From Micromonospora costi (lineage in GTDB: Bacteria > Actinomycetota > Actinomycetes > Mycobacteriales > Micromonosporaceae): a stretch of DNA of 64,000 bases. The notes under the pieces are model-generated. The model worked only from the letters and a program-made list of their open reading frames with translations. It had not been told where the DNA came from and did no database searches. The stretch is from assembly GCF_003626655.1 (NCBI RefSeq), contig NZ_RBAN01000001.1, forward strand, positions 2,294,001 to 2,358,000. The letters run 5' to 3'. Below, piece by piece: positions 34,471 to 42,901 of this stretch. Position 1 is the first letter of the stretch. Every line of letters starts with the position of its first letter. The position numbers were made by a program, and so were the translations under genes.

Positions 34471-35763
34471 TCAGCGCTCCAGGATCGCGGTGACGCCCTG
34501 CCCGCCGGCCGCGCAGATCGAGATCAGCCCTCGCCCGCCGCCCTTCTCGGCGAGCAGCTTGGCGAGGGTCGCCACGATCCGGCCGCCGGTCGCCGCGAAG
34601 GGGTGACCGGCCGCCAGCGAGGAACCGTTGACGTTGAGCCGGTCCCGGTCGATCGCGCCGAGCGGGGCGTCCAGGCCGAGCCGGTCCTTGCAGAACTCCG
34701 GCGACTCCCAGGCGGCGAGCGTGGCGAGCACCTGCGAGGCGAACGCCTCGTGGATCTCGTAGAAGTCGAAGTCCTGGAGCGTCAGGCCGGCCCGGTCGAG
34801 CATCCGGGGAACGGCGTACGCGGGCGCCATGAGCAGCCCCTCGTCGCCGTGCACGAAGTCCACGGCGGCCGTCTCCGACCAGCTGAACCAGGCCAGCACC
34901 GGCAGGCTGTGCTCGCGGGCCCACTCCTCGGACGCGAGCAGCACGGTCGACGCCCCGTCGGTGAGCGGTGACGAGTTGCCGGCGGTCATGGTGGCCCGCT
35001 CGGCGTCCGCGCCGCGAGCGCCGAAGACCGGCTTCAGCGCGCCCAGCTTCTCCAGGGTCGTGTCCGGGCGGAGGTTCTGGTCGCGGGTCAGCCCGAGGTA
35101 CGGCGTCAGGAGGTCGTCGAAGAAACCCCGGTCGTACGCGGCGGCCAGCCGCTGGTGCGAGCGGAGGGCCAGCTCGTCCTGGGACCGCCGGTCGACGTTC
35201 CAGCGCAGCGCGGTGCGGGCGGCGTGCTCGCCCATCGACAGCCCCGTGCGCGGCTCGGCGTTGCGCGGGATCTCCGGCTTGAACGGCTGGAGCGGGCGCA
35301 GCTTCGCGGCCACCCTGAGCCGCTCGCCGAGCGTACGGGCGCTGTTGAGCTTGATCAGCGTGCGCCGCAGGTCCTCGTTGACGGCGAGCGGGGCGTCCGA
35401 GGTGGTGTCGACCCCGCCGGCGATGCCGACGTCGATCTGCCCGAGGGCGATCTTGTTGGCGACCAGGATCGCGGCCTCGAGGCCGGTGCCGCAGGCCTGC
35501 TGGATGTCGTACGCCGGGGTGTGCGGGTCGAGGCGGGAGCCGAGCACCACCTCGCGGGTGAGGTTGAAGTCCCGGGAGTGCTTGAGCACCGCCCCGGCGA
35601 CCACCTCGCCGACCCGCTGGCCGGCCAGGCCGTACCGGGCCACCAGGCCGTCCAGGGCCGCGCCGAGCATGTCGGCGTTGGACGCGCTCGCGTACCGCGA
35701 GTTGGAGCGGGCGAAGGGGATGCGGTTGCCGCCGATGACCGCCACCCGCCGGATGCTCTGCAC
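34471..35763 (-). CDS. Acetyl-CoA acetyltransferase (thiolase, FadA2-like)
   Basis: 430-residue degradative-type thiolase, cleaving 3-ketoacyl-CoA with free CoA. The acylated cysteine is in QQACGTGLEAA (about residue 90). Further signatures are NEDLRRTL, the YEIHEAFASQVLA histidine, NVNGSSLAAGHPFAATGGR, and the second catalytic cysteine in SICAAGGQG. GTG 35763 follows GAGGAGG. It is divergent from the FabG4-like gene; a 54-base shared promoter region holds a 16-bp palindrome. The same divergent order (fadA2 / fabG4-htdX) is known in Mycobacterium tuberculosis. Confidence 0.93.
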   Translation of the reverse strand: MQSIRRVAVIGGNRIPFARSNSRYASASNADMLGAALDGLVARYGLAGQRVGEVVAGAVLKHSRDFNLTREVVLGSRLDPHTPAYDIQQACGTGLEAAILVANKIALGQIDVGIAGGVDTTSDAPLAVNEDLRRTLIKLNSARTLGERLRVAAKLRPLQPFKPEIPRNAEPRTGLSMGEHAARTALRWNVDRRSQDELALRSHQRLAAAYDRGFFDDLLTPYLGLTRDQNLRPDTTLEKLGALKPVFGARGADAERATMTAGNSSPLTDGASTVLLASEEWAREHSLPVLAWFSWSETAAVDFVHGDEGLLMAPAYAVPRMLDRAGLTLQDFDFYEIHEAFASQVLATLAAWESPEFCKDRLGLDAPLGAIDRDRLNVNGSSLAAGHPFAATGGRIVATLAKLLAEKGGGRGLISICAAGGQGVTAILER

Positions 35764-35790
35764 GATCCGCCTCCTCGAGAGTGTTGCCCG

Positions 35791-35812
35791 TACCCTACTC
35801 GCCAGTAGGCTA
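35791..35812. promoter_or_regulatory. Palindromic operator candidate between thiolase and FabG4-like genes
   Basis: CCTACT-CGCC-AGTAGG (35794-35809) is a perfect inverted repeat, extended by outer TA...TA pairs (35791-35812). It lies 28 bases from the thiolase start and 6 bases from the FabG4 ATG, a position suited to repress both. The half-site CCTACTCG recurs at 42385-42392 before the TetR gene. Confidence 0.5.
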
Positions 35813-35817
35813 CGCCT

Positions 35818-37185
35818 ATGACCGACAGGTACGCGAGCTTCGTCCAATCGGGGGCCGGCCGCGCGCTGGTCAAGCGCCTCGGCCTGCCCGACCCGCCGCG
35901 ACTGCGCCGGCACCGCCCCGGCGACCCCCTCCTCCCCGGACCGGTCCTGCTCGGCGCGGCCGCCGGCGGCCGGCTCGTCGAGCCGGTCGGCAAGCTGCTG
36001 ACCGCCGCCGGGGTCGAGCTGCGCGAGCCGGCGACGGCCACGTCCGGTGACGGCACCGGCCAGCGGTACGGCGCGCTGGTCTACGACGCCACCGGGATCA
36101 CCGACTCGACCGGGCTGCGGCAGCTGTACGACTTCTTCCACCCGGCGGCCCGGTCCGTCACGCCCAGCGGGCGGGTCGTGGTGCTCGGCACCCCGCCGGC
36201 CGAGTGCGCCGCGCCACGGGAGGCCACCGCCCAGCGGGCGCTGGAGGGCCTGACCCGCAGCATCGGCAAGGAGTTCGGCCGTGGGGTCACCGCCCAGCTC
36301 GTCCACGTCACCCGCGACGGCGACGACGGGACGCTCACCAGCCTGGAGGCCACCCTGCGCTTCCTGCTCTCCGGCCGGTCCGCGTACGTCTCCGGGCAGG
36401 TGATCCGGATCGGTGCCGGCCGCGCGACCGCGCCGGCCGACTGGGAGCGTCCGCTCGACGGCCAGGTCGTCCTGGTGACCGGGGCGGCCCGGGGCATCGG
36501 GGCGGCGCTGGCCGGGGTGCTCGCCCGCGACGGCGCGCGGGTGGTGGCGCTGGACGTGCCATCGGCCGGTGACGCGCTGGCCGCCGTGGCCAACGAGATC
36601 GGCGGCACCGCCGTCCAGCTCGACCTGACCGCGCCGGACGCCCCGCCCCGGCTCGCCGACCACCTCGCGAGCCGGCACGGCCGCGTCGACGTGGTGGTGC
36701 ACAACGCCGGCATCACCCGGGACCGGACGCTCGGCCGCATGGACGCCGACCGGTGGGACCAGGTCATCGACGTCAACCTGTCCAGCCAGGAGCGGATCAA
36801 CGACGTGCTGCTGGAACGGGAGCTGATCCCCACCGGCGGCCGGATCGTCTCGGTCTCCTCCATCGCGGGCATCGCCGGCAACCGCGGCCAGACCAACTAC
36901 GCCACCAGCAAGGCCGGCGTCATCGGCCTCGTCGACTCCCTCGCCCCCGCGCTGCGCGACCGGGGCATCAGCGTCAACGCCGTCGCGCCCGGCTTCATCG
37001 AGACCCGGCTGACCGCCCGGATCCCGCTGGTGATCCGCGAGGCCGGACGCCGCATGAACAGCATGGCCCAGGGCGGGCTCCCGGTGGACGTGGCCGAGAC
37101 GATCGGCTGGCTGGCCTGGCCTGCGAGCGGCGCGGTCAGCGGCAACGTGGTCCGGGTCTGCGGCCAGAGCCTGCTGGGGGCGTGA
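35818..37185 (+). CDS. High-molecular-weight 3-oxoacyl-ACP reductase (FabG4-like SDR)
   Basis: 455-residue two-domain reductase of the mycobacterial FabG4 type, reducing 3-ketoacyl-ACP or -CoA. Residues 1-215 form a degenerate nucleotide-binding domain. Residues about 216-455 are the active SDR: VLVTGAARGIGAALAGVLAR (cofactor loop), VVHNAGITRD, the serine in RIVSVSSIAG, and the Tyr/Lys pair in NYATSKAG. It overlaps the downstream MaoC hydratase gene by one base (TGATG), so the reductase and hydratase act together. Confidence 0.92.
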   Translation: MTDRYASFVQSGAGRALVKRLGLPDPPRLRRHRPGDPLLPGPVLLGAAAGGRLVEPVGKLLTAAGVELREPATATSGDGTGQRYGALVYDATGITDSTGLRQLYDFFHPAARSVTPSGRVVVLGTPPAECAAPREATAQRALEGLTRSIGKEFGRGVTAQLVHVTRDGDDGTLTSLEATLRFLLSGRSAYVSGQVIRIGAGRATAPADWERPLDGQVVLVTGAARGIGAALAGVLARDGARVVALDVPSAGDALAAVANEIGGTAVQLDLTAPDAPPRLADHLASRHGRVDVVVHNAGITRDRTLGRMDADRWDQVIDVNLSSQERINDVLLERELIPTGGRIVSVSSIAGIAGNRGQTNYATSKAGVIGLVDSLAPALRDRGISVNAVAPGFIETRLTARIPLVIREAGRRMNSMAQGGLPVDVAETIGWLAWPASGAVSGNVVRVCGQSLLGA

Positions 37186-38159
37186 TGACCGAGCCCTCCG
37201 CCACCGAGCCCTCGGCCGCCGCGCCCTCCGCCACCGAGCCCGCCGCCGCGCCTCCGGCCACCGAGCCCTCCGCCGTGCCGCCCGTGCCGGCCGCCGAAGG
37301 CCGGGCGACCGTCGAGCTGCCCCGGATGCCGGCGGCCGGCGCCCTCTACCGCCGGGCGCTCCTCGGCGCGTTCCCCGGCACCGGAAGTCGCCGCTCGACC
37401 GAGCCGCCGCCGGTCCGGCTGGTCGTCTCCGGGGTGCCCGTCGACCTGGACCACCTGGCCGACTACGACCGGGTGTGCGGGTTCCGGCTGGCCGACCGGC
37501 TGCCGCCCACGTACCCGCACGTCATGGGCTTCCCGCTGGCGCTGCGCCTGATGACCGCGCCGGAGTTCCCCGTACCGCTGACCGGCGTCGTGCACGTGGC
37601 CAACCGGATCACCGTGCACCGCCCGGTCGCCGTCGGCGAGACGCTGGACTTCGAGGCGTACGCGGAGAACCTGCGACCGCACGACCGGGGGCGGCAGCTC
37701 GACGTGGTGCTCGTCGGCTCGGTCGACGGGGAGGAGGTGTGGCGGGGCGTCTCGACGTACCTCAGCCGGGAGCGGCGTGGCGGCGGCGGTGAGCGGCGCG
37801 ACCGGGGTGCGGAGGCGGTACGGCCGGCCGCCTCGGCGACGTGGCGGCTGACCCCGCGCGTCGGCACCGACTACGCGCGGGTCTCCGGCGACCACAACCC
37901 CATCCACACCTCGCGGCTCGGGGCGCGGCTGTTCGGGTTCCCGCGCCCCATCGCGCACGGCATGTGGAGCAAGGCCCGGTGCCTCGCCGCCCTGGAGAAC
38001 CGGCTCCCCGACGCGTTCACCGTGGCGGTGGCGTTCAAGCTGCCGGTGCCGCTGCCCAGCACGGTGGCGTTCAGCGCCACCCCGGCCGGCGAGGGCTGGG
38101 ACTTCGCCCTGCACGACGCCCGTACGCCCCGCCCCCACCTCACGGGCACGGTGCGCTGA
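37185..38159 (+). CDS. MaoC-type (R)-specific enoyl-CoA/ACP hydratase (HtdX-like)
   Basis: 324 residues. The first 45 are repeats of ATEPSAA/ATEP type and are probably disordered. Two hot-dog modules follow; the C-terminal one holds the hydratase-2 motif YARVSGDHNPIH (Asp and His catalytic) and the PIAHGMWSKARCLAAL block. It should dehydrate or hydrate beta-hydroxyacyl thioesters. Start ATG overlaps the fabG4-like stop. The pair corresponds to fabG4-htdX of mycobacteria. Confidence 0.9.
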   Translation: MTEPSATEPSAAAPSATEPAAAPPATEPSAVPPVPAAEGRATVELPRMPAAGALYRRALLGAFPGTGSRRSTEPPPVRLVVSGVPVDLDHLADYDRVCGFRLADRLPPTYPHVMGFPLALRLMTAPEFPVPLTGVVHVANRITVHRPVAVGETLDFEAYAENLRPHDRGRQLDVVLVGSVDGEEVWRGVSTYLSRERRGGGGERRDRGAEAVRPAASATWRLTPRVGTDYARVSGDHNPIHTSRLGARLFGFPRPIAHGMWSKARCLAALENRLPDAFTVAVAFKLPVPLPSTVAFSATPAGEGWDFALHDARTPRPHLTGTVR

Positions 38160-38228
38160 CCGGACCCCGGACGCCGCTATTTGCGACGAAGGGGCTCTTA
38201 CCGACATCCCGGCCAGGAGCATGAGGGC

Positions 38229-38846
38229 ATGGACGCCGTGCTCGACCTGCTGCGGGAGACGGTCACGTCGCCGTGGGTGTACGTCGTGCTCTTCGTGGCG
38301 ACGGCGATCGACGGCTTCTTCCCGGCCATCCCCGCCGAGGCGGCGGTGATCACGGCGGCCGTCCTGTCCGCGGACAGCGGGCACCCCAACCTGGTCGGTG
38401 TCATCGTGGCGGCCGCCCTCGGGGCGCTGGCCGGCGACCACATCTCGTACGCCATCGGCCGCGGCGGCGGGTCCCGACGGTTGGCCCGCCTGCCTGAGCG
38501 CAGCCGCCGGCGCGCCGGGTCGGAATGGGCCCGGCGCGCCGTGGACCGGCGCGGAGGGCTGATCCTGACCACGGCCCGGTACGTGCCGGGTGGCCGCACG
38601 GCGGTCACCCTCACCATGGGCGCGATCCGGTACCCGCGCCGGTCCTTCCTGTTCTTCGACGCGATCGCGACCACCACGTGGGGGCTCTACTGCGGCCTGC
38701 TCGGCTACTTTGGCGGGCTGGCGTTCGAGCGCGACCCGATCAAGGGCGTGGTGGCCGGCGTGGGTCTGGCCATCGCCATCACGATCCTCATCGAGGCGGT
38801 CCGGGTGCTGCGCCGCCGGGCCCACCGCCGCGCCGCCTCCCGCTGA
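38229..38846 (+). CDS. DedA family membrane protein (1 of 3)
   Basis: 205-residue polytopic membrane protein of the DedA/SNARE-associated family, recently linked to undecaprenyl-phosphate or phospholipid translocation and membrane homeostasis. Conserved parts are ATAIDGFFPAIPAEAAVITA, GDHISYAIGRGGGSR, and the signature ARYVPGGRTAVTLTMGAIRY. It resembles the copy at 40962 closely; both differ from the one at 61059. The stop codon lies in the first unit of a 15-base tandem repeat. Confidence 0.9.
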   Translation: MDAVLDLLRETVTSPWVYVVLFVATAIDGFFPAIPAEAAVITAAVLSADSGHPNLVGVIVAAALGALAGDHISYAIGRGGGSRRLARLPERSRRRAGSEWARRAVDRRGGLILTTARYVPGGRTAVTLTMGAIRYPRRSFLFFDAIATTTWGLYCGLLGYFGGLAFERDPIKGVVAGVGLAIAITILIEAVRVLRRRAHRRAASR

Positions 38847-38891
38847 GCCGCCTCCCGCTGAGCCGCCTCCCGCTGAGCCGCCTCCCGATGA
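38832..38891 (+). repeat. Four tandem 15-bp repeats covering the DedA stop codon
   Basis: The unit GCCGCCTCCCGCTGA occurs at 38832, 38847 and 38862, with a fourth variant copy (GCCGCCTCCCGATGA) at 38877-38891. Because 15 is a multiple of three, the DedA stop TGA is repeated in frame four times. The last unit merges with palindrome copy C. Confidence 0.95.
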
Positions 38892-38945
38892 TCATGAAGT
38901 TATAGCCGCGACACGCCGAGGTTCGGCGCAATAACTTCATGATCA
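38889..38945. repeat. Intergenic palindrome, copy C (inverted orientation)
   Basis: TGATCATGAAGTTAT (38889-38903) and its exact reverse complement (38931-38945) flank a loop containing CGCGACACGCCGAGG. That loop is the reverse complement of the loop core of the other copies, so this copy is inserted the other way round. Confidence 0.92.
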
Positions 38946-38951
38946 CCGGGG

Positions 38952-39599
38952 TCAGGGGGCGGGTAGGTCGGCGTCGTGTACGAGGATCGCCACCTGCACC
39001 CGGTTGGCCAGCTGGAGCTTGGCCAGGGCGCGGCTGACGTGCGCCTTCACGGTGGCCTCGCTCATCGCCAGTCGGCGGGCGATCTCACCGTTGGCGTACC
39101 CACGCGCCACCTCTCGGACGATCTCCCGCTCGCGCCCGGTGAGCAGGTCGAGCCGGCGGCGGGCCGCCTCCCGCCGGGCCGGGCCGCGTTCGGCGAAGGA
39201 GCTGATGAGACGCCGGGTCACGGTCGGGGCGAGCATGGCGTTCCCCGCCGCCACCGTCCGCACCGCGGCGGCCAGCTCGCGGGGCGGGGTGTCCTTCAGC
39301 AGGAAGCCCACCGCCCCGGCGCGCAGCGCCTGGTGCACGTACTCGTCGAGGTCGAACGTGGTCAGCATGACGACCTTCGGGCCGGCGGCCACCACCTCGG
39401 GCGCGGCGGTCAGACCGTCGGTGCCCGGCATCCGTACGTCGAGCAGCACCACGTCGGGCCGGAGCCGGTGCGCCTCGACCAGCGCCTCGGCGCCGTCCGC
39501 CGCCTCGCCCACCACCGTGATGTCCGGCGCCGCTTCCAGGATCAGCCGCAGCCCCGAGCGGACCAGGTGCTCGTCGTCGACGACCAGGACCCGGATCAC
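38952..39599 (-). CDS. Two-component response regulator, NarL/FixJ family
   Basis: 215 residues: receiver domain with DD pair at VVDDEH, phosphoacceptor Asp in VVLLDVRMPG, and the conserved Lys in GFLLKDTP; then a LuxR-type helix-turn-helix (LTGREREIVREVARGYANGE, IARRLAMSEATVKAHVSRAL). It overlaps the histidine kinase stop by 3 bases, so it is translated with it. Targets are unknown. Confidence 0.94.
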   Translation of the reverse strand: MIRVLVVDDEHLVRSGLRLILEAAPDITVVGEAADGAEALVEAHRLRPDVVLLDVRMPGTDGLTAAPEVVAAGPKVVMLTTFDLDEYVHQALRAGAVGFLLKDTPPRELAAAVRTVAAGNAMLAPTVTRRLISSFAERGPARREAARRRLDLLTGREREIVREVARGYANGEIARRLAMSEATVKAHVSRALAKLQLANRVQVAILVHDADLPAP

Positions 39600-40828
39600 G
39601 ACGGCTCCACGGGGATCAGGGCCCGGACCAGGAACCCGCCGCCCGCCGGGCCCGCCTCCAGGCGGCCGCCCAGCAGCTCGACCCGCTCACGCAGACCGAG
39701 CAGGCCCAGCCCCGCGCCGGGCAGGTCCAGGCCGGCACCGGGCAGGCCGGGCCCCCCGCCGGGGCCGGGCTGGCGTGGCTCACCGGCTGGCGGGCCGTTG
39801 CGGACCGCGACCTCCACGCCGTCGGGCAGGTACCGCAGGCAGACCGCCGTCTCGGCGCCGGGGGCGTGCTTGCGTACGTTGGTCAGCGCCTCCCGCACCA
39901 CCCGGTGCACGGTACGGGCCACGGTCGCCGGCAACGGGCGCGGCGTGCCCTCGTCCCGCCGCCGGATCGGCAGGCCGGCCGCCCGGGACTCGCGGACCAG
40001 CTCGTCGAGCCCGGCGAGCGGGTCGCCCGCGTACTCGGCCACGCGCGGCGGGGTGGCCTGGCGCAGCACGCCGAGCACGTCCCGCAGGTCGGTGAGCGCC
40101 TGCCGGCCGGTGGACCGGATCAGAGCGGCCGCCTCGACGGTCGCCGGCTCGGTGGCGGTGACCTCCAGCGCGCCGGCGTGCACCACCATCAGCGACACCC
40201 GGTGCGCCACCACGTCGTGCATCTCCCGGGCGATCCGGGCGCGCTCCTCGGCCCGTACCCGCTCGGCCCGCTCCTCCTGCTCCCGTTCCAGGCGTTCGGC
40301 GCGGTCGCGCAGGGCGGCGAACACGTCCCGCCGCGACCGCACCAGGAGCCCGGCGCCCAGCGGGAACCCCACCAGCCACGCGGCGGTGGCCGCCGCGTTG
40401 GCCGGGGTCGCCGTGGTGATCCGCCGGGGTCCGCCCACCGCGAGCCCGACGAGGACCCCGGCGGCCATCACGAGGGCGGCGCCGACCAGGTACGCCGTCA
40501 GGCGGCGCCGGTCCCGCAGGTGGAGACCCGCGTGGAACGAGGCCACCAGCCCGGCCGGCCAGGCGGCCAGCACCAGCCACCCGAGGGCCGCTGCCACGAA
40601 CAACGGCCAGCGGCGCGGCCGTACGGCGCCGGCCGGCCAGCCCGACGCCACCACGACCGCCCAACCCGACGCCAGCGCGATCACCAGCAGCAGGCCGCCC
40701 GGAAGCGGCGAGCGCACGCCGAGCGCGCCGGTGCCGGACGCCCAGACGCCGGCGGCCACGGTCGCGGCGGCCAGCGGTGGTGCGTACCGGTCGACGACCC
40801 GCTGGAGCACGACGGCGCTGAAGGCCAC
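39596..40828 (-). CDS. Two-component sensor histidine kinase (HisKA_3 family)
   Basis: 410 residues with about six N-terminal membrane segments (residues 10-175), the phospho-accepting histidine in RIAREMHDVVAHRVSLMVVH, and an ATP-binding domain ending GLLGLRERVELLGGRLEAG. The NarL-type partner follows directly. Short loops and no large extracellular domain suggest sensing within or at the membrane. The pair is flanked by the two DedA paralogues, a hint at envelope-related signalling. Confidence 0.93.
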   Translation of the reverse strand: MAFSAVVLQRVVDRYAPPLAAATVAAGVWASGTGALGVRSPLPGGLLLVIALASGWAVVVASGWPAGAVRPRRWPLFVAAALGWLVLAAWPAGLVASFHAGLHLRDRRRLTAYLVGAALVMAAGVLVGLAVGGPRRITTATPANAAATAAWLVGFPLGAGLLVRSRRDVFAALRDRAERLEREQEERAERVRAEERARIAREMHDVVAHRVSLMVVHAGALEVTATEPATVEAAALIRSTGRQALTDLRDVLGVLRQATPPRVAEYAGDPLAGLDELVRESRAAGLPIRRRDEGTPRPLPATVARTVHRVVREALTNVRKHAPGAETAVCLRYLPDGVEVAVRNGPPAGEPRQPGPGGGPGLPGAGLDLPGAGLGLLGLRERVELLGGRLEAGPAGGGFLVRALIPVEPS

Positions 40829-40961
40829 GGGCCGAGCCTAGGCCCGACGGCCGCCGGGGTCACCGCGCGGGAAGCGGAACCCGGGTCGGATGGGGGTGAC
40901 CCCCGATCCGCCTCGGGGCCGCCCGCTACGAAAGTCAACGTCCGCGGCTCACGAAGGGCCG

Positions 40962-41645
40962 ATGGCAGGATCGGCGCGCGCGACCAGCATCGGGATCATG
41001 GACCTGCTCGAACTGCTGCACCAGACCATGTCCTCGCCCTGGGTGTACCTGGCGATCTTCGGGATCGCGGTGCTCGACGGGTTCTTCCCGGTCGTACCGA
41101 GCGAGACCGCCGTGATCACGGCTGGCGTGTTCGCGGCGTCGGGCACGCCGGACCTCCCGGCCGTGATCCTCGTGGCCGCCGCCGGCGCGCTGGTCGGCGA
41201 CCACGTGTCGTACGCCCTCGGGCGGGCCGGCGGTTCCCGGCTGCTCGGCCGGTTGCCGGCGCGCGGGCGACGGCGGGCCGGTGTCGAGTGGGCGCGGCGT
41301 GGCATCGCGCTGCGGGGCGGGCTGATCCTGACCGTGGCCCGGTACGTCCCGGGTGGACGGACGGCCGTGACGCTCACCATGGGCGCGGTGGGCTACCCGC
41401 GTCGGCGCTTCCTCGCGTTCGACGCCCTGGCGGCGGGCTCCTGGGGGCTGTACTCGGCGCTCGTCGGTTACCTGGGCGGGCTCGCCTTCGAGCAGGACCC
41501 GCTGCGCGGCCTGCTGTTCGGTCTGGGTCTGGCGCTGGCGGTCACGGCCGTGGTCGAGGGCGTACGCGTGCTGCGCCGCCGCCGGGCCACGCCGGCGCGA
41601 CCCGCGCGGGCGGCGGCCGACCGGTCGCCGGGAGCGGTCCGCTGA
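40962..41645 (+). CDS. DedA family membrane protein (2 of 3)
   Basis: 227 residues from ATG 40962 (AAGGG just upstream); ATG 40998 matches the start of the paralogue at 38229. Conserved parts are AVLDGFFPVVPSETAVITAG, GDHVSYALGRAGGSRLLG and ARYVPGGRTAVTLTMGAVGY. The similarity to the 38229 gene along its whole length points to duplication, now separated by the two-component system. Predicted role: lipid or carrier-lipid transport across the membrane. Confidence 0.9.
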   Translation: MAGSARATSIGIMDLLELLHQTMSSPWVYLAIFGIAVLDGFFPVVPSETAVITAGVFAASGTPDLPAVILVAAAGALVGDHVSYALGRAGGSRLLGRLPARGRRRAGVEWARRGIALRGGLILTVARYVPGGRTAVTLTMGAVGYPRRRFLAFDALAAGSWGLYSALVGYLGGLAFEQDPLRGLLFGLGLALAVTAVVEGVRVLRRRRATPARPARAAADRSPGAVR

Positions 41646-41733
41646 CGCCGCGCCCCAGCCGGTCAGCTCGCGGGCTGCTCTGGGCCGCGGGCTGGGCGCT
41701 GGGGCGCGGGGCCGCGGGGCGACAGGCCGCGGG

Positions 41734-42372
41734 TCAGCTCGCGGGCGGGCGCCAGGTGGCGCCGCGCAGCAACTGGCCGGCGCCGAGCCAGGCGACGTTC
41801 ATCATCCGGGTCGCGGTCTTCTCCGGGTCGGCGTCGGGGTGGTCGGCCAGCCAGTCGGCCAGGGACTCGGTGGCGCCGACCAGGGCGTACGCGACCACCT
41901 CCAGGTCGGTGCCCGCGACCTCGCGCCCCTCGGCGCGCAGCGCGTGGTCGAGCATGCCGGCCACCACCTCGACGAGCCGGGCCCGCATGGCGGCCAGCTC
42001 ACCCGCGAACGGCTGCTCACCCCGGGCCTGCCGGTAGAGCACGGCCCAGCCGTCGCGGTGCGCGCCCACGAAACCGAAGAACGCGCGCAGGCCGCGCCAG
42101 AGCCGCTCGTCGGCCGGCAGGTCCGGTGCGGCGGCACCGGCGATCGCCTCCATCATCCGGGTGCCCTCGCGGTGCAGGCACGCCACGAACAACTCCTCCT
42201 TGGTGCCCAGGTACGCGTAGACCATGGGCTTGGAGATGCCGGCGTCCTCGGCGATCTCGTCCATGCTGGCCGCGTGGAAGCCGCGCCGGGAGAAGACCCG
42301 GACGGCGGCGTCGAGCATCTGCTGCTCGCGTACGGCCCGGGGCAGACGCTTGAAGGTGGGGGCGCTGGACAC
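41734..42372 (-). CDS. TetR family transcriptional regulator
   Basis: 212 residues from GTG 42372. The N-terminal helix-turn-helix is RVFSRRGFHAASMDEIAEDAG then ISKPMVYAYLGTKEELF (about 22-60). The C-terminal ligand-binding part is typical of regulators sensing acyl-CoA or small hydrophobic molecules, from context only. It is divergent from the SCP2 and acyl-CoA dehydrogenase genes. Inverted repeats lie in the intervening space, so it probably represses these and itself. Confidence 0.9.
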   Translation of the reverse strand: MSSAPTFKRLPRAVREQQMLDAAVRVFSRRGFHAASMDEIAEDAGISKPMVYAYLGTKEELFVACLHREGTRMMEAIAGAAAPDLPADERLWRGLRAFFGFVGAHRDGWAVLYRQARGEQPFAGELAAMRARLVEVVAGMLDHALRAEGREVAGTDLEVVAYALVGATESLADWLADHPDADPEKTATRMMNVAWLGAGQLLRGATWRPPAS

Positions 42373-42383
42373 CTTGCGAGCAT

Positions 42384-42417
42384 ACCTACTCGTGCGTAAG
42401 GTTACGCCAGAGTAACC
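42384..42417. promoter_or_regulatory. Operator candidates between TetR and SCP2 genes
   Basis: GGTTAC-GCCAGA-GTAACC (42400-42417) is a perfect 6-bp inverted repeat. Immediately beside it, CCTACTCGTGCGTAAGG (42385-42401) is an imperfect one sharing the half-site CCTACTCG with the 35794 palindrome. Both lie about 30-65 bases from the two divergent starts. Confidence 0.5.
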
Positions 42418-42447
42418 AAACTGGCCCGCCCGGAAGGTGTTTCCCCC

Positions 42448-42900
42448 ATGACTGACTTCGACCCGGCCAACTTCGCCAACGTCGGCCCCAAGGAGTTCGC
42501 CCAGTTGGTCAAGTCCACCCCGGACGACAAGATCGCCGAGGTGATGTCCGGCGACATGCGCGGCAAGGTCCTCAGCGAGGTCTTCAACCGGATGCCGTCG
42601 CTGTTCCGGGCCGACCGCGCCGGCTCCACGAACGCGGTCATCCACTGGACCATCACCGGGCGCCCGGACGGCGGCAGCGACACCTACGAGGTGGTCATCG
42701 AGAACGGCACCTGCACGGTGTCGGAGACCCCGCAGCGCGACCCGAAGCTGACCCTCACCATGGGCCCGGTCGAGTTCCTGAAGATCGTGTCCGGCGGCGC
42801 CAACCCGGTGATGATGTTCATGACCGGCAAGCTCAAGGCCAAGGGCGACCTGGGCCTCGCCGCCAACATCGCCAACCTGTTCGACATCCCCAAGGCCTGA
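42448..42900 (+). CDS. SCP2 sterol-binding domain protein
   Basis: 150 residues. Features of the SCP2 lipid-binding fold are AVIHWTITGRPDGGSDTYEV, PKLTLTMGPVEFLKIVSG and MTGKLKAKGDLGLAANIANLF. It would bind fatty-acyl or sterol-like lipids in the cytoplasm. One base separates its stop from the next ATG, so it is coupled with the acyl-CoA dehydrogenase and probably supplies or shields its substrate. Confidence 0.92.
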   Translation: MTDFDPANFANVGPKEFAQLVKSTPDDKIAEVMSGDMRGKVLSEVFNRMPSLFRADRAGSTNAVIHWTITGRPDGGSDTYEVVIENGTCTVSETPQRDPKLTLTMGPVEFLKIVSGGANPVMMFMTGKLKAKGDLGLAANIANLFDIPKA

Positions 42901-42901
42901 C

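Noticed and set aside
34471..36702. 743-residue frame containing thiolase with an N-terminal extension
   Set aside because: The thiolase begins at GTG 35763 with a perfect ribosome site; the extra part is antisense to the FabG4-like gene.
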